A stretch of 64,000 nucleotides of DNA from Sinohyriopsis cumingii (taxonomy: Eukaryota > Mollusca > Bivalvia > Unionida > Unionidae), in the NCBI GenBank assembly GCA_028554795.2, contig CM068831.1, positions 38,623,144 through 38,687,143 of the forward strand, written 5' to 3'. The notes beneath the pieces are model-generated. The model was given only the letters and a program-made list of their open reading frames with translations. It was not told where the DNA came from and ran no database searches. Position numbers and translations under genes: made by a program. Shown in pieces: positions 33,613 to 48,065 of this stretch. The first letter of the stretch is position 1. Each line of letters starts with the position of its first letter.

Positions 33613-35750
33613 AATAATAATATTATCTAAGAAGATAGTTAATAGTCTTGCAGTGGAACCACTATATATGTGATCAGCAAAATCTCCAGGATTAGTGAAT
33701 ACATAAAACAGACGTACACTGCACCAAAAATGTGCACCAAATACACAGCTCATTAAAATATTTGTAGAGTTATAATTTTGCAGAAGACTAAATATTAAGT
33801 GCTGGCTTATAATCGTTTCCATTTAACTGTACTAGTTCAAGCCAACTATTTTCATAGTACTGTAGCGTCATATGCGGTAGTTAGTTTTATACTCAATATT
33901 TATAACATCATATGCCGTATTTCCACTATGATGCTGATAAAAGTAATTGATATATTTCCCGTAATCCTTGATCCCAAATCAGATTAAGATACAAAAAATG
34001 AATAGGTTTCCCGAAATCTTTGATTCCCAAACATGTATGTATATTTCAATTTTTTTTAATAAAAAAATCCAATGCAAACAAATGCCGATAATTCAGCGCA
34101 ACTAGTTTCGCATTTTATGTATGTATCTTCAGGCACAACATCTTTTAAAATAAATAGATGACGTCTTTATATTTTAAAATAACAATCCATGGTCACATTC
34201 TATCAAAATAACAGTAGTAACGGGAGAGTTATTATCACTTCCAAACGAGCAATAGAAACAACAGAAGTCGGACTTAGGCGCACATATAAATTTAGCCAGT
34301 TAAAGCTGATGTTGTAAAGTCTATAAGTGTGTCAAAACAAACACCTTCACGTCCTTTTCTGGGTCTTTAGTATCTGTTAGAAAAGAAACACTACTCAGTG
34401 ATTGCCAAATTATGTTAAACCATACATTCATTTCCCCAACGGTCGATGGTTTGTGTGTTTGAGTGTGTTTAAGTAACGTATCCATAATATGAGAAAATAA
34501 GACAGATGGACACATAAGTTTCCTTGGAATAGTCTCCTTTGAATCACAATGCAAATGTCATAACACATCACCAAATTCCATTTTGTCTTTCTTATAATGT
34601 CTGTCTCTACCTTTCATTCTCTTCGCATGCATTTTATTCCCTCTTCATTCTCTTTCTGTTACCTTAACGTCTTGTGTCTAAGACGGGTTTGTATCTTTCT
34701 GTTTCTAATTTTGAAGAGTTCTCAACTTCTCGCTTCTTGTGCTTCTTTTTAATAAGCCTTTCAGAAGACCAGTGTCCTGTAACCTGACAATGATAATACA
34801 TATTTCTACCTTTGTTCAATTTTCTCTTGTTCTTTCTTTTCATTCAGATGTCGCATCTATTGTGACATTTGCTTCCAGAGCCCGATGTCAGATCTCGCAT
34901 CATCGTGACTTTTATTTCCAGACGAATTGTCCGTATTCTTATTTTAAGTATTCTTCGAATAACTATCTGTAAATCTCTAACCAGAGGGTCGACTTAATTT
35001 CACTCTTCCATATTTTCCTTCTTCACAGTCGGAACGCAGATTTAATGTATCTGAGGCAACAGAAAGAGAATTTCACCAGCCAAAATTCCTAAAACTTGTA
35101 TTAATCTATCCACACTCACGGTAGTCAGTTGTCAGCAGTATCAAACAGCAATGACTACCAAAGCAACATCAACCGGTAATGAAATTGGACTTAGCTTGAG
35201 ACATTTATAGCTAATAATACCAAGTCAATAAGTATATAAAGTGTGTTTTTCATGCATAGAAGATGTGAGTGCGTGCGTATAAATTAGTCAAATATAATGT
35301 TGTAATCAAATTAAAATGATCTCCATAGTCCAGCGAGATCGTGGACGTAGATGCCAAGTGGTGACATAGACGACGACTTTCCTTGTTTTTGTCCCACGTG
35401 CTAACTAAATGTTTAACGCAAGAACATGCCAGCGATGTCGACGATGTGGTGCGTGAAATGAATCAACGTACACTACCTCCTCGGCCACAAGACAAAGAGA
35501 ATCCTGATCCAGCAAAGATAAAGTCGCTCAGAAACTCCAGAAAATTATTATCATATTTGATAGAGATGCAAAACCTGACCTGACCTGCAGCTAAATTTGA
35601 CCTGCATCAAATGTGCACCAATGCTTACACCTACAAGATGAAATTTGCAAGAGGTCTTATTCATGTCTGAAGTGCCACCCTAGAAAACAGCAGATTTAAT
35701 TACAGACTTGTGTGAATCCATCTTAGTTACAACAAAATTGCAGTGCCAAG

Positions 35751-35850
35751 CTAAAGAGGCCAACCCGGGTTTTTCCTCCACCATTAATACTGGCCGCTAT
35801 GTGTGCTAAAATATGGCGTTAAACCCTACAACAACAACTAAAGAGGCCAA
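35751..35850 (+). mobile_element. 5'-truncated SINE with 13 bp target-site duplication (unit 2)
   Basis: The duplication ctaaagaggccaa begins at 35751 and recurs after the (AAC)n tail, ending at 35850. No difference from unit 1 was noticed. Confidence 0.75.
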
Positions 35851-36204
35851 TTGTTTGAGAATCTCCATCCAGTTTAAAGTCTCCAATTTAGTAGACATGC
35901 ATAAATCACACGGTTCAAAATAATTACATACTTCAACACATTCAACAAACCAGTGACAAGTTTAACATGACCGACGGAACCATTACGCTTTGCATGACCC
36001 ACGCTTCACCTCCTAGAGAGACTGGGGCACCTCGCAAGACGAGAACTATACCGCATAATAGAAAACATCATTCACGTTTTCAATTTCTCCGTTGATCATG
36101 GGGCTTGTGAAACTTTAATACTGGAAGCAATTTTTTCCACTGTCTCTTTCCGATTTTAGACTCCACCGACGATATTGGCGCGAAGAGGAAGGATATGTAG
36201 CCTT

Positions 36205-36455
36205 ACAAAGACAGCTACAAGGATGCTACAATCATTGCTCACAATTTCTCTTGATACGACGGAATGTTTCCTTCTGAATCTATTCAAACGATCGCACCGA
36301 TTATGGTTGGAGCCAGTCTAGTCGAAGTGAAATCGCGACAAATGCATTTTAAAGATTTCATGAATTATTTGGCCATGTGTTTGAAAAAAATGACTAAAAT
36401 ATTTGGAATGACACATGGACAGAAGTTTCTTTCTTTTCTTTTCTTTTTCTATACC
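36205..36455 (+). pseudogene. Maverick/Polinton-like polymerase B exonuclease fragment (unit 2)
   Basis: Same HNF-stop-YDG block as at 15540, with the TGA at 36252-36254. The shared stop shows that inactivation came before the tandem amplification. Confidence 0.5.
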
Positions 36456-38238
36456 TACTTGGTTCCCTCAATCACAATCTGAAATGTTCTTTTTTAGATT
36501 TTACCATGGAGGAGTTGTACGAGCAAACATACAGACGACGCCCGAGGTTAGACAGACACAAATACTTCTGAATCCACTAGACAATTTCTTTGTATAAAGA
36601 ACCAATGCAACGCGCTTGCCATGCGATGAGGACGAATTTCGAAGAAAAGAAATCAAATACATCCATGTTTGTTCTTTGCATCTTTGAATACTTGGATAGT
36701 AAAATACAACGTGACCGTCTAGTTTGTAAAGCTTCAGATTAACGCAAATAATAATAATTGCGTCCAAACGAACATATCGCACCAGAGGTCTCAAAGTGGT
36801 CGATTTTATCAATCGTCATTTTTCAATAAACCATCTCACAGGGTCTTTGACTGTATGATTCATAGCTACATTGTTTGCATGCTTTGTAGCACTCTTGAAA
36901 GTGAAGACTTATACCAGATTGAATCAATACGTTTAAACACAACCTGGTTTGACACCTACGACAACACCCCTTAACGATGGGTGTAACATCAGTTAAAGAA
37001 ATTAATATTTCCTTCAGATTTCTCTGTCGGATATCGTTTGTCTGTCGATTTCACTATTCGCTCAAAGAACAAAGAAAACAAAGGTATTTCTATGAATGAC
37101 TAGTTTAGAATTCGGATTTTACCAATTCTGCTAACTGCACGCATTTGCAGAGAGTTTGTCAAGATACAAGTGAAACATCATTTGAGGAATTTTTCTATAA
37201 TTGCTATTTCCACAGTAGATGAAAAGTTATTCTTGGCAAATACTATCACAGACAGAAAACAACAACGTGAATATGAAGTTTACCACGCTACGGCTTTTGT
37301 CCTCACTGTTGCAATAAATTCAGTGGAAGGAAGTCAATGACAGTGTTGAGTTATTAGAGTATCAAGAACCGTTAACAGAACTGATTCCATCCACGTCTAT
37401 TCCATTATAGTTTGGACGACGGGTAATTTGCGTTTTAATGACGGCATTTTCGTCGGATTTCGGTTATCGAAGCGTAATAATTCCAAATTTATTTTCGTAA
37501 GTAAGATACGTTGTGTTAAAATAGCGATGAGCAAACGTTTTCATGCCCATGTTAAGAATACATTCGTCGATCATTAGTTCCGCTTTATACTTATCAAGAT
37601 GCGTGTATATGCAGTTGTTTATACCAGCAACTTTTCCATTGGGAAGATGTACATGACAGGAAATTTTCTGGTGTCGATGCATGGAAGCAAGAAGGAGTTA
37701 ACTTACAAACACTGAGAGGTGAACATGAGATAATGATAAAAGCCGTAGTAGAAAACCCGAAACAGGATCTATTACAAATCCACGAAAGTAATTTCGTACA
37801 AATATAAAGGAAATGAGAAGAAAGACAATACCGGAGAAATTAGAGACACTAAATTTGTATAAATATAAGAAGACGACCATAGCTTGCACATACATTTAAT
37901 GGGACAGACATTAAATCACGAACGGAATAATATATGCCGTATGTGTTTTAAATCTTCGAAAGAAAAATGTTTTCTTGTGTTTTGACACCAATATTAGAAA
38001 TGTTAGTCTAGCTTCAGATGTATTAAATGTATTTTGCATTTGATAATCTTTTCAGCATTCTCAACGTGTTACTATCGCTGCCTCGTCCTTCAATTCCTCT
38101 AGTATCAAACGATAGACAAACATTTAGAAAACGTTGGGAGTCCTTGCATATTCGCAATTTCTTTAAAATGTTGATTTATATATCGAGTGGTTCAAACAAA
38201 CTAGAGCGTTTCATCGAATACAAATCGCATTTGTCTGA

Positions 38239-38688
38239 TTGTCAAGCGTAAAATACCATGCGTTGTTACAAGGTGAGGTTTGCACTTTCTTTAAATTTCT
38301 TTCAATTAAATCGATTTTGTTTACAGAAGTCATTTTTCGTGAAGATTTTGGAATCGTGTTTGACTTCAGTCAAACCACATCGTGTCATCTTCGAGGAGAT
38401 GTTAGAATAAGACGTAGAAGAATAAACCTTGGTTTAAACGCCACGGACACCATTGTAATGCCAGCACAACAGTTATTTCAAGCACATCCCAAAATCAGTC
38501 CCAATGCTCATTATGTGCTATTGTTCAAATATGGAAGAAACAGATCACAGGTACATATGTTAGCCAAACAATTGAACCCTATGACTGATCTATGACATTG
38601 CAACACCAATGCTTATTTACGCATCGATTTAGAACCAACAAATTCGCTATTATTTGAGATTACTTTGTACCAATTAGTTACACGTTAA
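38239..38688 (+). pseudogene. Maverick/Polinton-like packaging ATPase fragment (unit 2)
   Basis: Same open frame and same TGA as in unit 1, with similarity resuming after the stop (AYLRIDLEPTNS). Confidence 0.5.
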
Positions 38689-41600
38689 GTGTTAATAATG
38701 ATGTCCTGTTATTTACATTTCTCCTTTCGCATCATTCGGAAGAAAGGAAGAAAATTTAAAATCATCCTACACTTCTTTTTTTTTTTTTCTTCTTCAAATG
38801 GTAGCCCACACGACCTCCTTTCAATCACATTCTCCTGCCAAATTGTGTCGTAGTCCGTATGCCATCCGTTGCATTGAATGTTCTTGCGCATTTATTATAA
38901 GCTGGTTTCAAGTGTTACGACTGTTTACTTTGAGATCACGTCAATTACTTTAAAACATAATCAACATACCCAAACTAACAAACCCATTTTGAAGAAAAAA
39001 CAAAACAAAAAAAAAACAATATGCAAACCAAAAATCAATTCATTTTTAACTGATGGATGTAATTGTTTATGAGGTGTCATTATTTTGTCCCCTTATATAT
39101 AGAATCTTAAAAGAAAAAGCTAAATGAAGAAAAATATGAAAGGTCGCCAAAAAAGGCAACATCCCCACAAACAAAAGAATTGCCGCAGAAAGAAGAAAAG
39201 CTCCACGAAGAAAAGGGATAAAACAAATATCTTGACATAAAAGAGACGTGATGTTGCTACGTCGTGAAAGCACTATAAAACAAACGACGGCATTGACTGA
39301 TTGTGTCTCCTCCTGCAAGATGTATTTCATCTTCTCCGTTCATGATCATGCCTGCCAAATCTAATCTAATATCATTGTCCATTGGATGGGAAAATAAAAA
39401 TTCATTTCTAAATGAACTATTTCTACGGCAGCGACGACGTCTACTACTGTTCTAGCGGCTGCAAAGGTGGCCTTCTCTAAGACAAACGAAGATAAAGGGC
39501 AAGTGCACTACAATGTTTTACAAGAAATGTCACTCCTTTTCTCAACACGAGTTTGTAACAATGATTTGCTACACTTAAAAAATTTGTCAAAAGCAAAATG
39601 TTTACTATCAATATAAGCTATGTGAAGTGAATTTTCAAACTTACCCACTTATCAACTTTATGTTTTATGTTATACGAGATGTTTGCCGTTTATCACACAC
39701 ATATACCTACAACTTTACCAGAAACCATAACTATATACAATCCCCCATTTTAAATAGCTTGAAAAAATGGTCACAGAATCTAGCAACCCTTCCTTGCATA
39801 ACTACCTCGGTGTGTGTATGCAAAAATGAGTAAGTGACAAACATTGTCGGTTTGGAAACGCAAACCATCAATGTTACAATGCACGATTTCATAACATGAT
39901 TGTAAATTCACTATAGTATGTTCTGTAATTGTTGAAAATCAGATCATATGCATTAGGTTTCCACACTGCCTGTCGACAATCAAGAAGGAAACAAACATTT
40001 ACGTTACTCGTTTTGAGTGATTTCATTGCTTTACATGCTATTTACACAGTGAGAGAGTTAGAGGAGGTTTTCTTTTCCAGGTCCTTATTCGTTTGAAAAA
40101 GGAAAACAACGTCCAACCAAAGTTGTTTTCGATGCAAACTGTGTCAGTAATATGTTAAAATACGTAACGGAATGTTTGGATAGCTTTGGTTAGAACTTAC
40201 GTACTGTTTTCACAATCCATCGTGGACCTTTCTAGGAGCAGACAAGCACGTGATCTTCTGTTTAGGTCACTGGTCATGGAGTCACGTGCCTCGTCAGTAT
40301 ACATTGTCCCCGATGTTGCCCCCAACACGTGCGATTGTGACTTTGAGGTGTTTTTAAAAGCCAATTTCATGGCTGTTGACGTACTCTTTTTACAGCCACT
40401 TAACGTCGGAGGTACCAACCTGATTGTTTTAGACTACCTCCCGATCCGCCTTTGTTTTATAATGAATATTGTCCTCGCTAACCACAAGCAGTGCCGCGTC
40501 TTTCTGAGAGTATCTACTGGCATAATAGATATGGCCACGGCAAGATAGTTTCTAAACTAAGCGGCAACTCACAGATATGTCACTTCAAGCAGTGTGCCGG
40601 GCGTCGGGCCTACAGCACTTCTATGGACCAGTAAGTGAAATAAATGACGGTCAGCTGCTGGCCCAGCAGATGAAATCAATGAGTACTGATATATGAGTTG
40701 GACAAAAGTAGATGGTTTAGTATTGTCCGGAACCAGGTAATCAGTCTTATGAAAGCGGCGCTTAAAGAAACGCATATTCTTTACATGTTTATAATGTCTT
40801 CTGTGGCCTTAAAACTCTGCACCGATAGCCATTACGTGGTTGTTGAGAAGGTTCAGTTATGTGAATGATCGGCAATAGATGTACAGACTCGATTTCCGCT
40901 TGGTACTGCCATATAGCAACCGTGAAACATCTCTGATCCATGTGTGGTGTTGATTGTCATCGTAAACAAAGTATCCGCAGTTTGATGGTTTTAGCCTGAC
41001 TTGTATCGGAGATGCACACAGGGTAGAGAGCATGAATTCAAGTCATTCATGTTCACCGCGATGGTATGGTTGAGGTCATCACTTTTGTCAGAGATCCTCA
41101 TTGGAAACTTCAGTTTGTCAAAGAGAAAGGAATGTCTCATTCAAAATATCCGATGTCGAGTTCATAAGAACGGATCTGTTGGAAATCAACTAAATTTGGT
41201 GGTGTTAAAGTCATTTGCCATGAAACGGCTTGTACAGCGAAATTATTTTGCTAGGCCGCTAGCCTAAGTATTTGTTTAAAACTTTTCTATTCGATCAACA
41301 ATCTTAGCGATTGTCATGATCATGCTTCAGTATCAGGTCGTCAAGGTCACCAGCCAACTTCATTATACTTTGCTGGCAGATATGTAAGCGAGCATGTAAC
41401 CTTAAAGCTAAGGTTAAAGATGACGTCCTTCTTTCAAAAACCCATCCATCAACGACAACTAGGATCAAAGTAAGCTTATTGCTGCGTGAATTATTCAAAT
41501 GTAATGCATAGCGGCCTCAAACTCCGAGTCACTCTTAATGTGATACATTGTATGACTCTGTCTAATTATGTTTTTAATGATGCGAATAAACCACTTCTAC

Positions 41601-43848
41601 ATATATTAAGTTTATGGAGTGCTATTTCATACCAAACAAAGACATTTTGATCATGATTTAATGTTTCAAAACTGTAGAATAAATATGTATTTAGCAACGT
41701 CAAAATGCTAAGAGTTAAAGACGCCCTTAAGTTTCTACACGTTGTTTTTCAAATCACTTTAGACACTCCTAGAACTAATTGGTCCTGATGCACAAACAAA
41801 GTTAAAGTCTAAAAGGATAGTGAATGTAAGAATTCAAAGAATTCGAGTGTATACAATCGTTATTGTTGCTTCTCCTTTATAATATTTGTACATTGCAGGT
41901 AGGAATATAATAAAATGCCGCGGAAGTGTATTACGATTTATATATGCACAGTAGAGACAGATGTACCAACCGCAGATCAGCAACGAAATGATAATTCTAA
42001 AACTCGTACGTTGATAGTGTTTGTGCTTTAGCGCAACCCTCACCTAGAATTATGTTGTGCAGTCAAGTTTCATGATAAGAAATACACAGTCCGATGACAC
42101 TTCTTTGTGCAGACAAAATGCGCTAATATCTAGTTTGGAGTTCTATTTTTCGACGTACATGGATATTGTCAATTTGTTGCATAATGCATGCCATAACTAA
42201 TAGTACATTGTACAGTGCTGTGCTTAAAACAGAAGTATACTAAAAGATGTAACGTTTCGTATTCAGCCGATAATGTGGAGAAATTAAAAAAAAAAAAAGC
42301 ACTGTTGAATCTGAATCTAATGTTATGCATTCTGTCGCACACACACATACATTCTAAAATACAGCTTGATATTATCTACAAATTAAAAAAAAGGTCAGGC
42401 ATTGGTCTTCTTCCAGTTTTAATAGTATTACCGTTGAAAAATAAAATGGCCCTATTTTGTACAATCGTGGAGTGCGCCAGCCAAGAATCGATTTCACGTG
42501 CATTTTGCAATAACCACTTTGTCTGCTGCAAAAAAAAATGTTTACATCTAAACTCCTCTCACCAAAAACTAAGATCCATAATTTTTAAACCATATTGCAA
42601 GTGTCCGCTTGAAACAGCAATTGAATTGTGCGCATCGAACTCATGATGAACAGATTATCCTAAGTTTTAAAATCGATCAGGTCAAACATCTTATTTTATT
42701 CAACTTTATACAAGATTATTAATTTAAAAAAAGTTCAAAATGTTATTATCAGTTTAGCGAATAACTTATGGATACATAGTATAAATGAGCAATACGTAGT
42801 AAAGATGAAAACAATGCATTCTCTTCTTTGATAACCAGCACGTAAAGAGAAAACTTGTATCGGAAATCATATCACCTCTAATGGATAATACATACAGAAA
42901 ATCGGAGAAAAGGGATGAAATTGTCTCAAAATTAATATAGCATTTTGTTCATATTGTATAATGTATAATTTCATTTCAGATTAGTACAGTGCAATATTCA
43001 TTATCATTTACAAGTGTGACAACTAAATAAATCTTATTGATAATTTTTCTTTAAAAAGTAGGAAACCTTTCCTCACGGAAAATACATTATTAATTAAATA
43101 CGTATTTATTAAAAATGGAATCAAAATGTTATATTTTTTCAATAAGTAACATAATGCTTTTCCTGAAAAGTGTTCCATGCCGAATATGTAGAGATCGAAG
43201 AACACAAGATTACAAAACACAAGATTACAGATAAGTTACTAAACATATTGGGTAATAGCAAACTGGAAACATGACAATTGTTTTTCTTATTCCATGTATT
43301 CGACATCGAACTAGATCATCAGCCAATACATGTAGTTGTTGTAGAATAACGATGAATACGACAGGTTACATAATATAACAAACTTAGGTATAGTGGATAT
43401 CATCGTCATGGATATCGGACTACACATTTTGAACTGTTATCGTGGACACAGAGTGATTTAAGTTCACATAACTTTTCCAATTACAACTAATGTGTATGGC
43501 ATGAGTGACGCACCCATACTACATTCTTCAAGGTTTCGCATTTGTGGGCTTCATAGAAGAAAAGCTTGAATTGTTCCTCAGAGGTGGCATTGTGGCGTAT
43601 CACCTTAGATATACGGTCAAGGACTTTGATGAGTTTCGTTTTGGCCAAGACGAATATTTCGTCCTGTCTTTGAAATAATTGAGCTTTGACAAGTAATAAA
43701 ATTTCCAGTCACATAAACCAGATTGCATCCTAAAGCAGTTTTGCATGATGGCTGCAAATCTTCCGCCAGATCATTAATATTTGGGTACAGCTATATATTA
43801 TAATTCCTCTATGGAGTATTATGAACCATTCATGTCGAAGCTATGATA

Positions 43849-43948
43849 AAAACATTACAATATGCATTCGTCTTGTCTCTGATTATAAAGCACTAACAAA
43901 CAATGCCACCTCTGAGGAACAATTCAAGCTATATCATGCTTATGTGTT
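43849..43948 (+). repeat. 100 bp inverted repeat, left arm (unit 3)
   Basis: Perfect reverse complement of 44604-44703. Confidence 0.9.
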
Positions 43949-43954
43949 TTGGCC

Positions 43955-44603
43955 AATCCCGTCCCTATAAATAATTTAAGTGACACAGGAGCTTCTGAGA
44001 GTCTTTATTATCAGATACTTCTTCTAATGAGTGTTCTTATTCAGGGAGAAAAGTGCGGCTTTGTTAATATTCACTCTATTGTGTAAATTTGTCATCAGAC
44101 TTAGTCTTCGGACCCGTGACAGTCGGAACAGTGTTTTACCCGTTGAGGGCATTTGTTTATCACTTGGCAACGACCCAGCTAGACAAAAGGTTGTGGTTAA
44201 TTCACTTGTAATTGACAAGACTTGTTTGGATCAGAAAGTCGATCCAACTGAAAAAGAATTCTCTGTTTTATACCCAGCTTGTGCAGTTACCAGAGAAGAA
44301 AGCTTTTGAGAATGATATTGATAAGGAAAGTATTTCTTTATCTGACACATGTATTGATAAGGCTTTTGATGAGGTCACTTCACTCCTTGTTTGGATCAAT
44401 CAAAAGGTATTGATCCCAGTTAAACTACTCATTTTCTTTTCTAAAAAGGGTGACAAACGACAATCACGGGTCATCGAATACGAAAAAGATCATAAGATCT
44501 TTTTGTTTCAAATGGCCATTAGTGAAACTGAAGCCACTGAAGTTCATGTCTGTTATTTCATTAAAAATGGAAGTCTTATTAGAAAATGGATACCTGCAAA
44601 TGG
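43955..44603 (+). pseudogene. Ty3/gypsy-like protease and linker, broken (unit 3)
   Basis: As in unit 2, with the linker open for 138 codons from 44212. The two single-base differences noticed against unit 2 (ttggcc and cttcgg instead of ttgacc and cttcag) match unit 1, so unit 2 carries the derived bases. Confidence 0.75.
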
Positions 44604-44703
44604 AACACATAAGCATGATATAGCTTGAATTGTTCCTCAGAGGTGGCATTGTTTGTTAGTGCTTTATAATCAGAGACAAGACGAATGCATATTGTAATGT
44701 TTT
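44604..44703 (-). repeat. 100 bp inverted repeat, right arm (unit 3)
   Basis: Inverted copy of 43849-43948 between the linker and integrase zinc-finger frames. Confidence 0.87.
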
Positions 44704-44717
44704 GTATTGAACTGTAG

Positions 44718-44973
44718 TTCCGAAATTTTACAGACAGGAAATACTTTGTCTGGCCCATGAAACTCATTTGGCTGGTCATTTTGGGATTAATAAGACTTAT
44801 CAGAATATCTTGACTCACTTTTATTGGCCAAAAATCAAAAATGATGTTTGTAAATACTGTTGATATTGTCATACTTATTAAATGGTAGGAAAATACAATC
44901 AGAAAATATTTATGGCTCCTATTCATGCACTGTAAGTTGCACAACTGATTCCACTGGGAGTTGATGTCTGGGG
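44718..44973 (+). pseudogene. Ty3/gypsy-like integrase zinc-binding domain, broken (unit 3)
   Basis: The zinc-binding residues and both stops match units 1 and 2. One private substitution lies just downstream in the gaaaatatttatgg stretch (the others have gaagatattt). Confidence 0.8.
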
Positions 44974-46663
44974 TCTAAGAAAGGGAATGTATTTGATACA
45001 TTCACTAACAAATATGGCACTTGATGATATTCTGTCTTTTGCCTAATTCGATGGCATCGACGACATGCATTAGTCCACAACTACAAATTTAAACGACGTT
45101 TGGAGCGATGCTCAAAGAAAGGCAACTTAAGATAATATATGGCTCGTGTATTCTGTATTGATACTGTGATTGTATCCTACGATTATTTTGAATATTATCT
45201 GCCATGAAAATACAAATTAACAGGTCACAAACATTTAAGAAAACTAAAACTGCTTTAGCTGACAACTGATATCGTAATATATTGTTGGATATATGATCCA
45301 ACGACTGAAATGAGCTAATGCAGCTATAAATTCGATACAGTACACATAAATCCCTCTTGGCTTGCTTCACATCCCGACCCAGTTAGGTCACGCATTTAAA
45401 ATGAAATAATCCGATAGGCAAATGAAAAGCATTCTAGACGAGATGAAAATGTTGACAAAATATATGCACACTTGTATAGAAAACAAAGTCGAAAATAATA
45501 TTTATTAAGGCACGCTGAAACAAGTCCACAAGTAACGACAAGGCACCAAACATGTATGCACTAGTAATGTTTGAAAGTTTAACTCTGCATTAGTCTAATG
45601 TCGTTATTTGTCCGTAAACAATTTTATTGTTAGTATTCTTGAGGCTTCAATTTGTATCAGATTATGAGCAATATTTATTTATAAGCTTATATTGCAAAGT
45701 CATCAAAGACGAACAATAAACGACTAATAAATATGCACAATCACTAGACTTTATATAGTCTGACTGGCAAGGCATCCTTTCTCTCCTTAGGTTGTATTTC
45801 AAACATGATTGCAATTTTATTAGTGTGGCTCATTTGACAACCTCTGTAATCTCCGTCATTATCAGTTGTATCAGTTGTCTATACATATAATCTTGAGCTT
45901 TAAGGACCAAATTGTCGAGGACACTTAAGAGACGCTTTAGCATGAAAATACACGACTTTTATTAACCCTTTGGTCGTAAACGTGCGCTATAACGAGCTAC
46001 TAAACACGCTCATGGCATGACTTGAGATGGCTTCTTCCAGGGAAACTAACAAAGTTTGAATATTTCTTTCATTCGTCTTCGTGTGATTGTATTTACATTT
46101 TAGGGATAGGAAGGTAACAGGAAATATTAAGACAAAAGAGAAGTGTGCTTTCGAGAGCAAGATGTTTAAAGTACATGTGTTAATGTGTGTGCAAATTATA
46201 GACCAAATTCAATAATCTTCGGAACCATGGAGACAAAGGAAAAGCTGTTCAGTAATGAAGATGCTGTATAAGCAGAAACGGATAGCCATAATTATGAAGA
46301 CTTTTTTAAAAAAAAATCTGAATGTATTAAACATTAAAAGCATCATCCTTGATTCATCCTGCAATCAGATCAGAAGTGTTTGAAAAAGCGATAATAAACA
46401 ATGAAAGCACATTTTCTCATTACCTTCAATAGGTGGAATGTAGGAAAATATTGTGGGAAAACCCGCCAAGCAAGCAAGTCAAACTTTAATTCTCTGGCAA
46501 CTTGATCAGTAGACGCCCGGATAAAATAATTTAATTAGTATCATAATGTATATTTTATGAAAAATTACTTGGTTGGAGTAAGATGTTGAATTTGTTACCT
46601 TATCGAGACTAAAAATGTGTGTGTGGTTTGTATTTTAGAAGTAGAGTTACTAATTGTTCAGTC

Positions 46664-46665
<2 letters not shown>

Positions 46666-46723
<58 letters not shown>

Positions 46724-46733
46724 TAATAATAAT
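46666..46733 (-). repeat. (AAT)n LINE tail (unit 3)
   Basis: 68 bp, the longest of the three copies, with a single aac interruption. Confidence 0.8.
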
Positions 46734-48011
46734 GACTTTGTATAGCGCCTAATTTTTAGAAGCTCTAAGCGCTTTACAACATTAGATAACACATACAAGA
46801 TTTTAAAAAAAACATAATGATATGATTACTAACACAAACACCATAAAATTAGAAAACATAGAAAAAACATGCGGAGAATATTTAAGGTAGCAAACATTAT
46901 TAGGTCTTTAAGTTTAATCTTGCAGTCGAAATAAGTGTTTTGAGAGCACTATTGAATGTGATCACTGTGTCTTTGTGTCTAAGTTCATTGGGCAATTCAT
47001 TCCACGTTGCTGGGCCCTGGTATGCAAAAGAACGCTGTCCATATGACTTTGTTTTCATAGCGGGAATAACGAGTATACGATTGTCAGAAGAGGAGCGTAA
47101 GTATCTTGCTGGTGTGTACACATGGGTGAGGTCGCATAGGTATGTTGGACTAGAGTCCGTCAGTGAAAAGAAGCACAGAGAACAATTTTGTGTTTGATTC
47201 TGGATCGAATGGATAGCCAGTGTAGGGTACAGAGCAGCGGGGAGGTGTGCTGTGATCGTGGTACTCTAAGTATGATCCGAGCAGCTGTGTTTTGAACTTT
47301 TTGAAATTTTTGAAATAGATATTGTGATGAAACAGACAGAACTGAGTTACAATAATCCAGTCTTGAAAGTACTAATGAACACACAAGTGTTTTAGTGGCA
47401 TCAACTGAAAGATATTTGCGAATGGAGCTGATGCGTCTCAGCTCAAGATATGCAGCCTTGCATATGTTCATGACATGTTGGTGCAATGTGAGAGTACTGT
47501 CCAGAGTAACACCTAGGTTTCGTACTGATTGTGTGAATTTAATGTTGGTGTTGCTGATATTTATTGTTTGAGGTAAAGGATGTGAATGAGAACGTCTTTG
47601 TGTTGTAATCAGAATGGCCTCAGTTTTATCATCATTCATCTGCAGCTCTTTACATGTCATTCATGATTTCATATCAGAAATGCACTTCTCTACACCTTGG
47701 ATGGTAGCATCAACTTCAGTTGGGGGGCTGGATTTTTATATTTGGGTGTCATCAGCGTACATTTGGTGAGATACTGGATGATGATCTATGACACTTGAGA
47801 GCGGAAGAGTGTATAAAATGAAGATAACAGTTCCCTTGTGGAACACCACAACATGGATCAACTGTGCATGGGGTGTATTCCATTTGCAGACACAATTTGT
47901 GTCCTGTTGACCAAGTAGGACTTGAACCACGGTAAGGATGTTATCATGAATGCCAAATACATGCTGAAGACCGTGAAGTAAAATATCATGGTCTATTGTG
48001 TCAAATATTGT

Positions 48012-48065
48012 AGAAGTGTTCTCCATGGTATAGCAGTGTTGGGGACCAGCTTCGCACTGCTAAAA
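48012..48065 (+). repeat. 54 bp inverted templated insertion in the LINE (unit 3)
   Basis: Perfect reverse complement of 48783-48836, interrupting the RT frame before FDTIDHD. Confidence 0.87.

Larger units (their letters stand above)
20670..41332. repeat. Tandem unit 2 (20663 bp)
   Basis: Second full copy. Private features lie mainly in its first 8 kb: an 11 bp insertion near 28353, one extra A in a poly-A run near 21870, an extra A near 28680, and several substitutions such as a C where the other copies have A near 21164. From about 28.69 kb to its end it is almost indistinguishable from unit 3. Confidence 0.97.

Noticed and set aside
42215..42646. 143-codon plus-strand frame in units 3 and 4
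   Set aside because: Poly-A length changes between units alter its start or end (113 codons in unit 1, 124 in unit 2), and no domain is visible.
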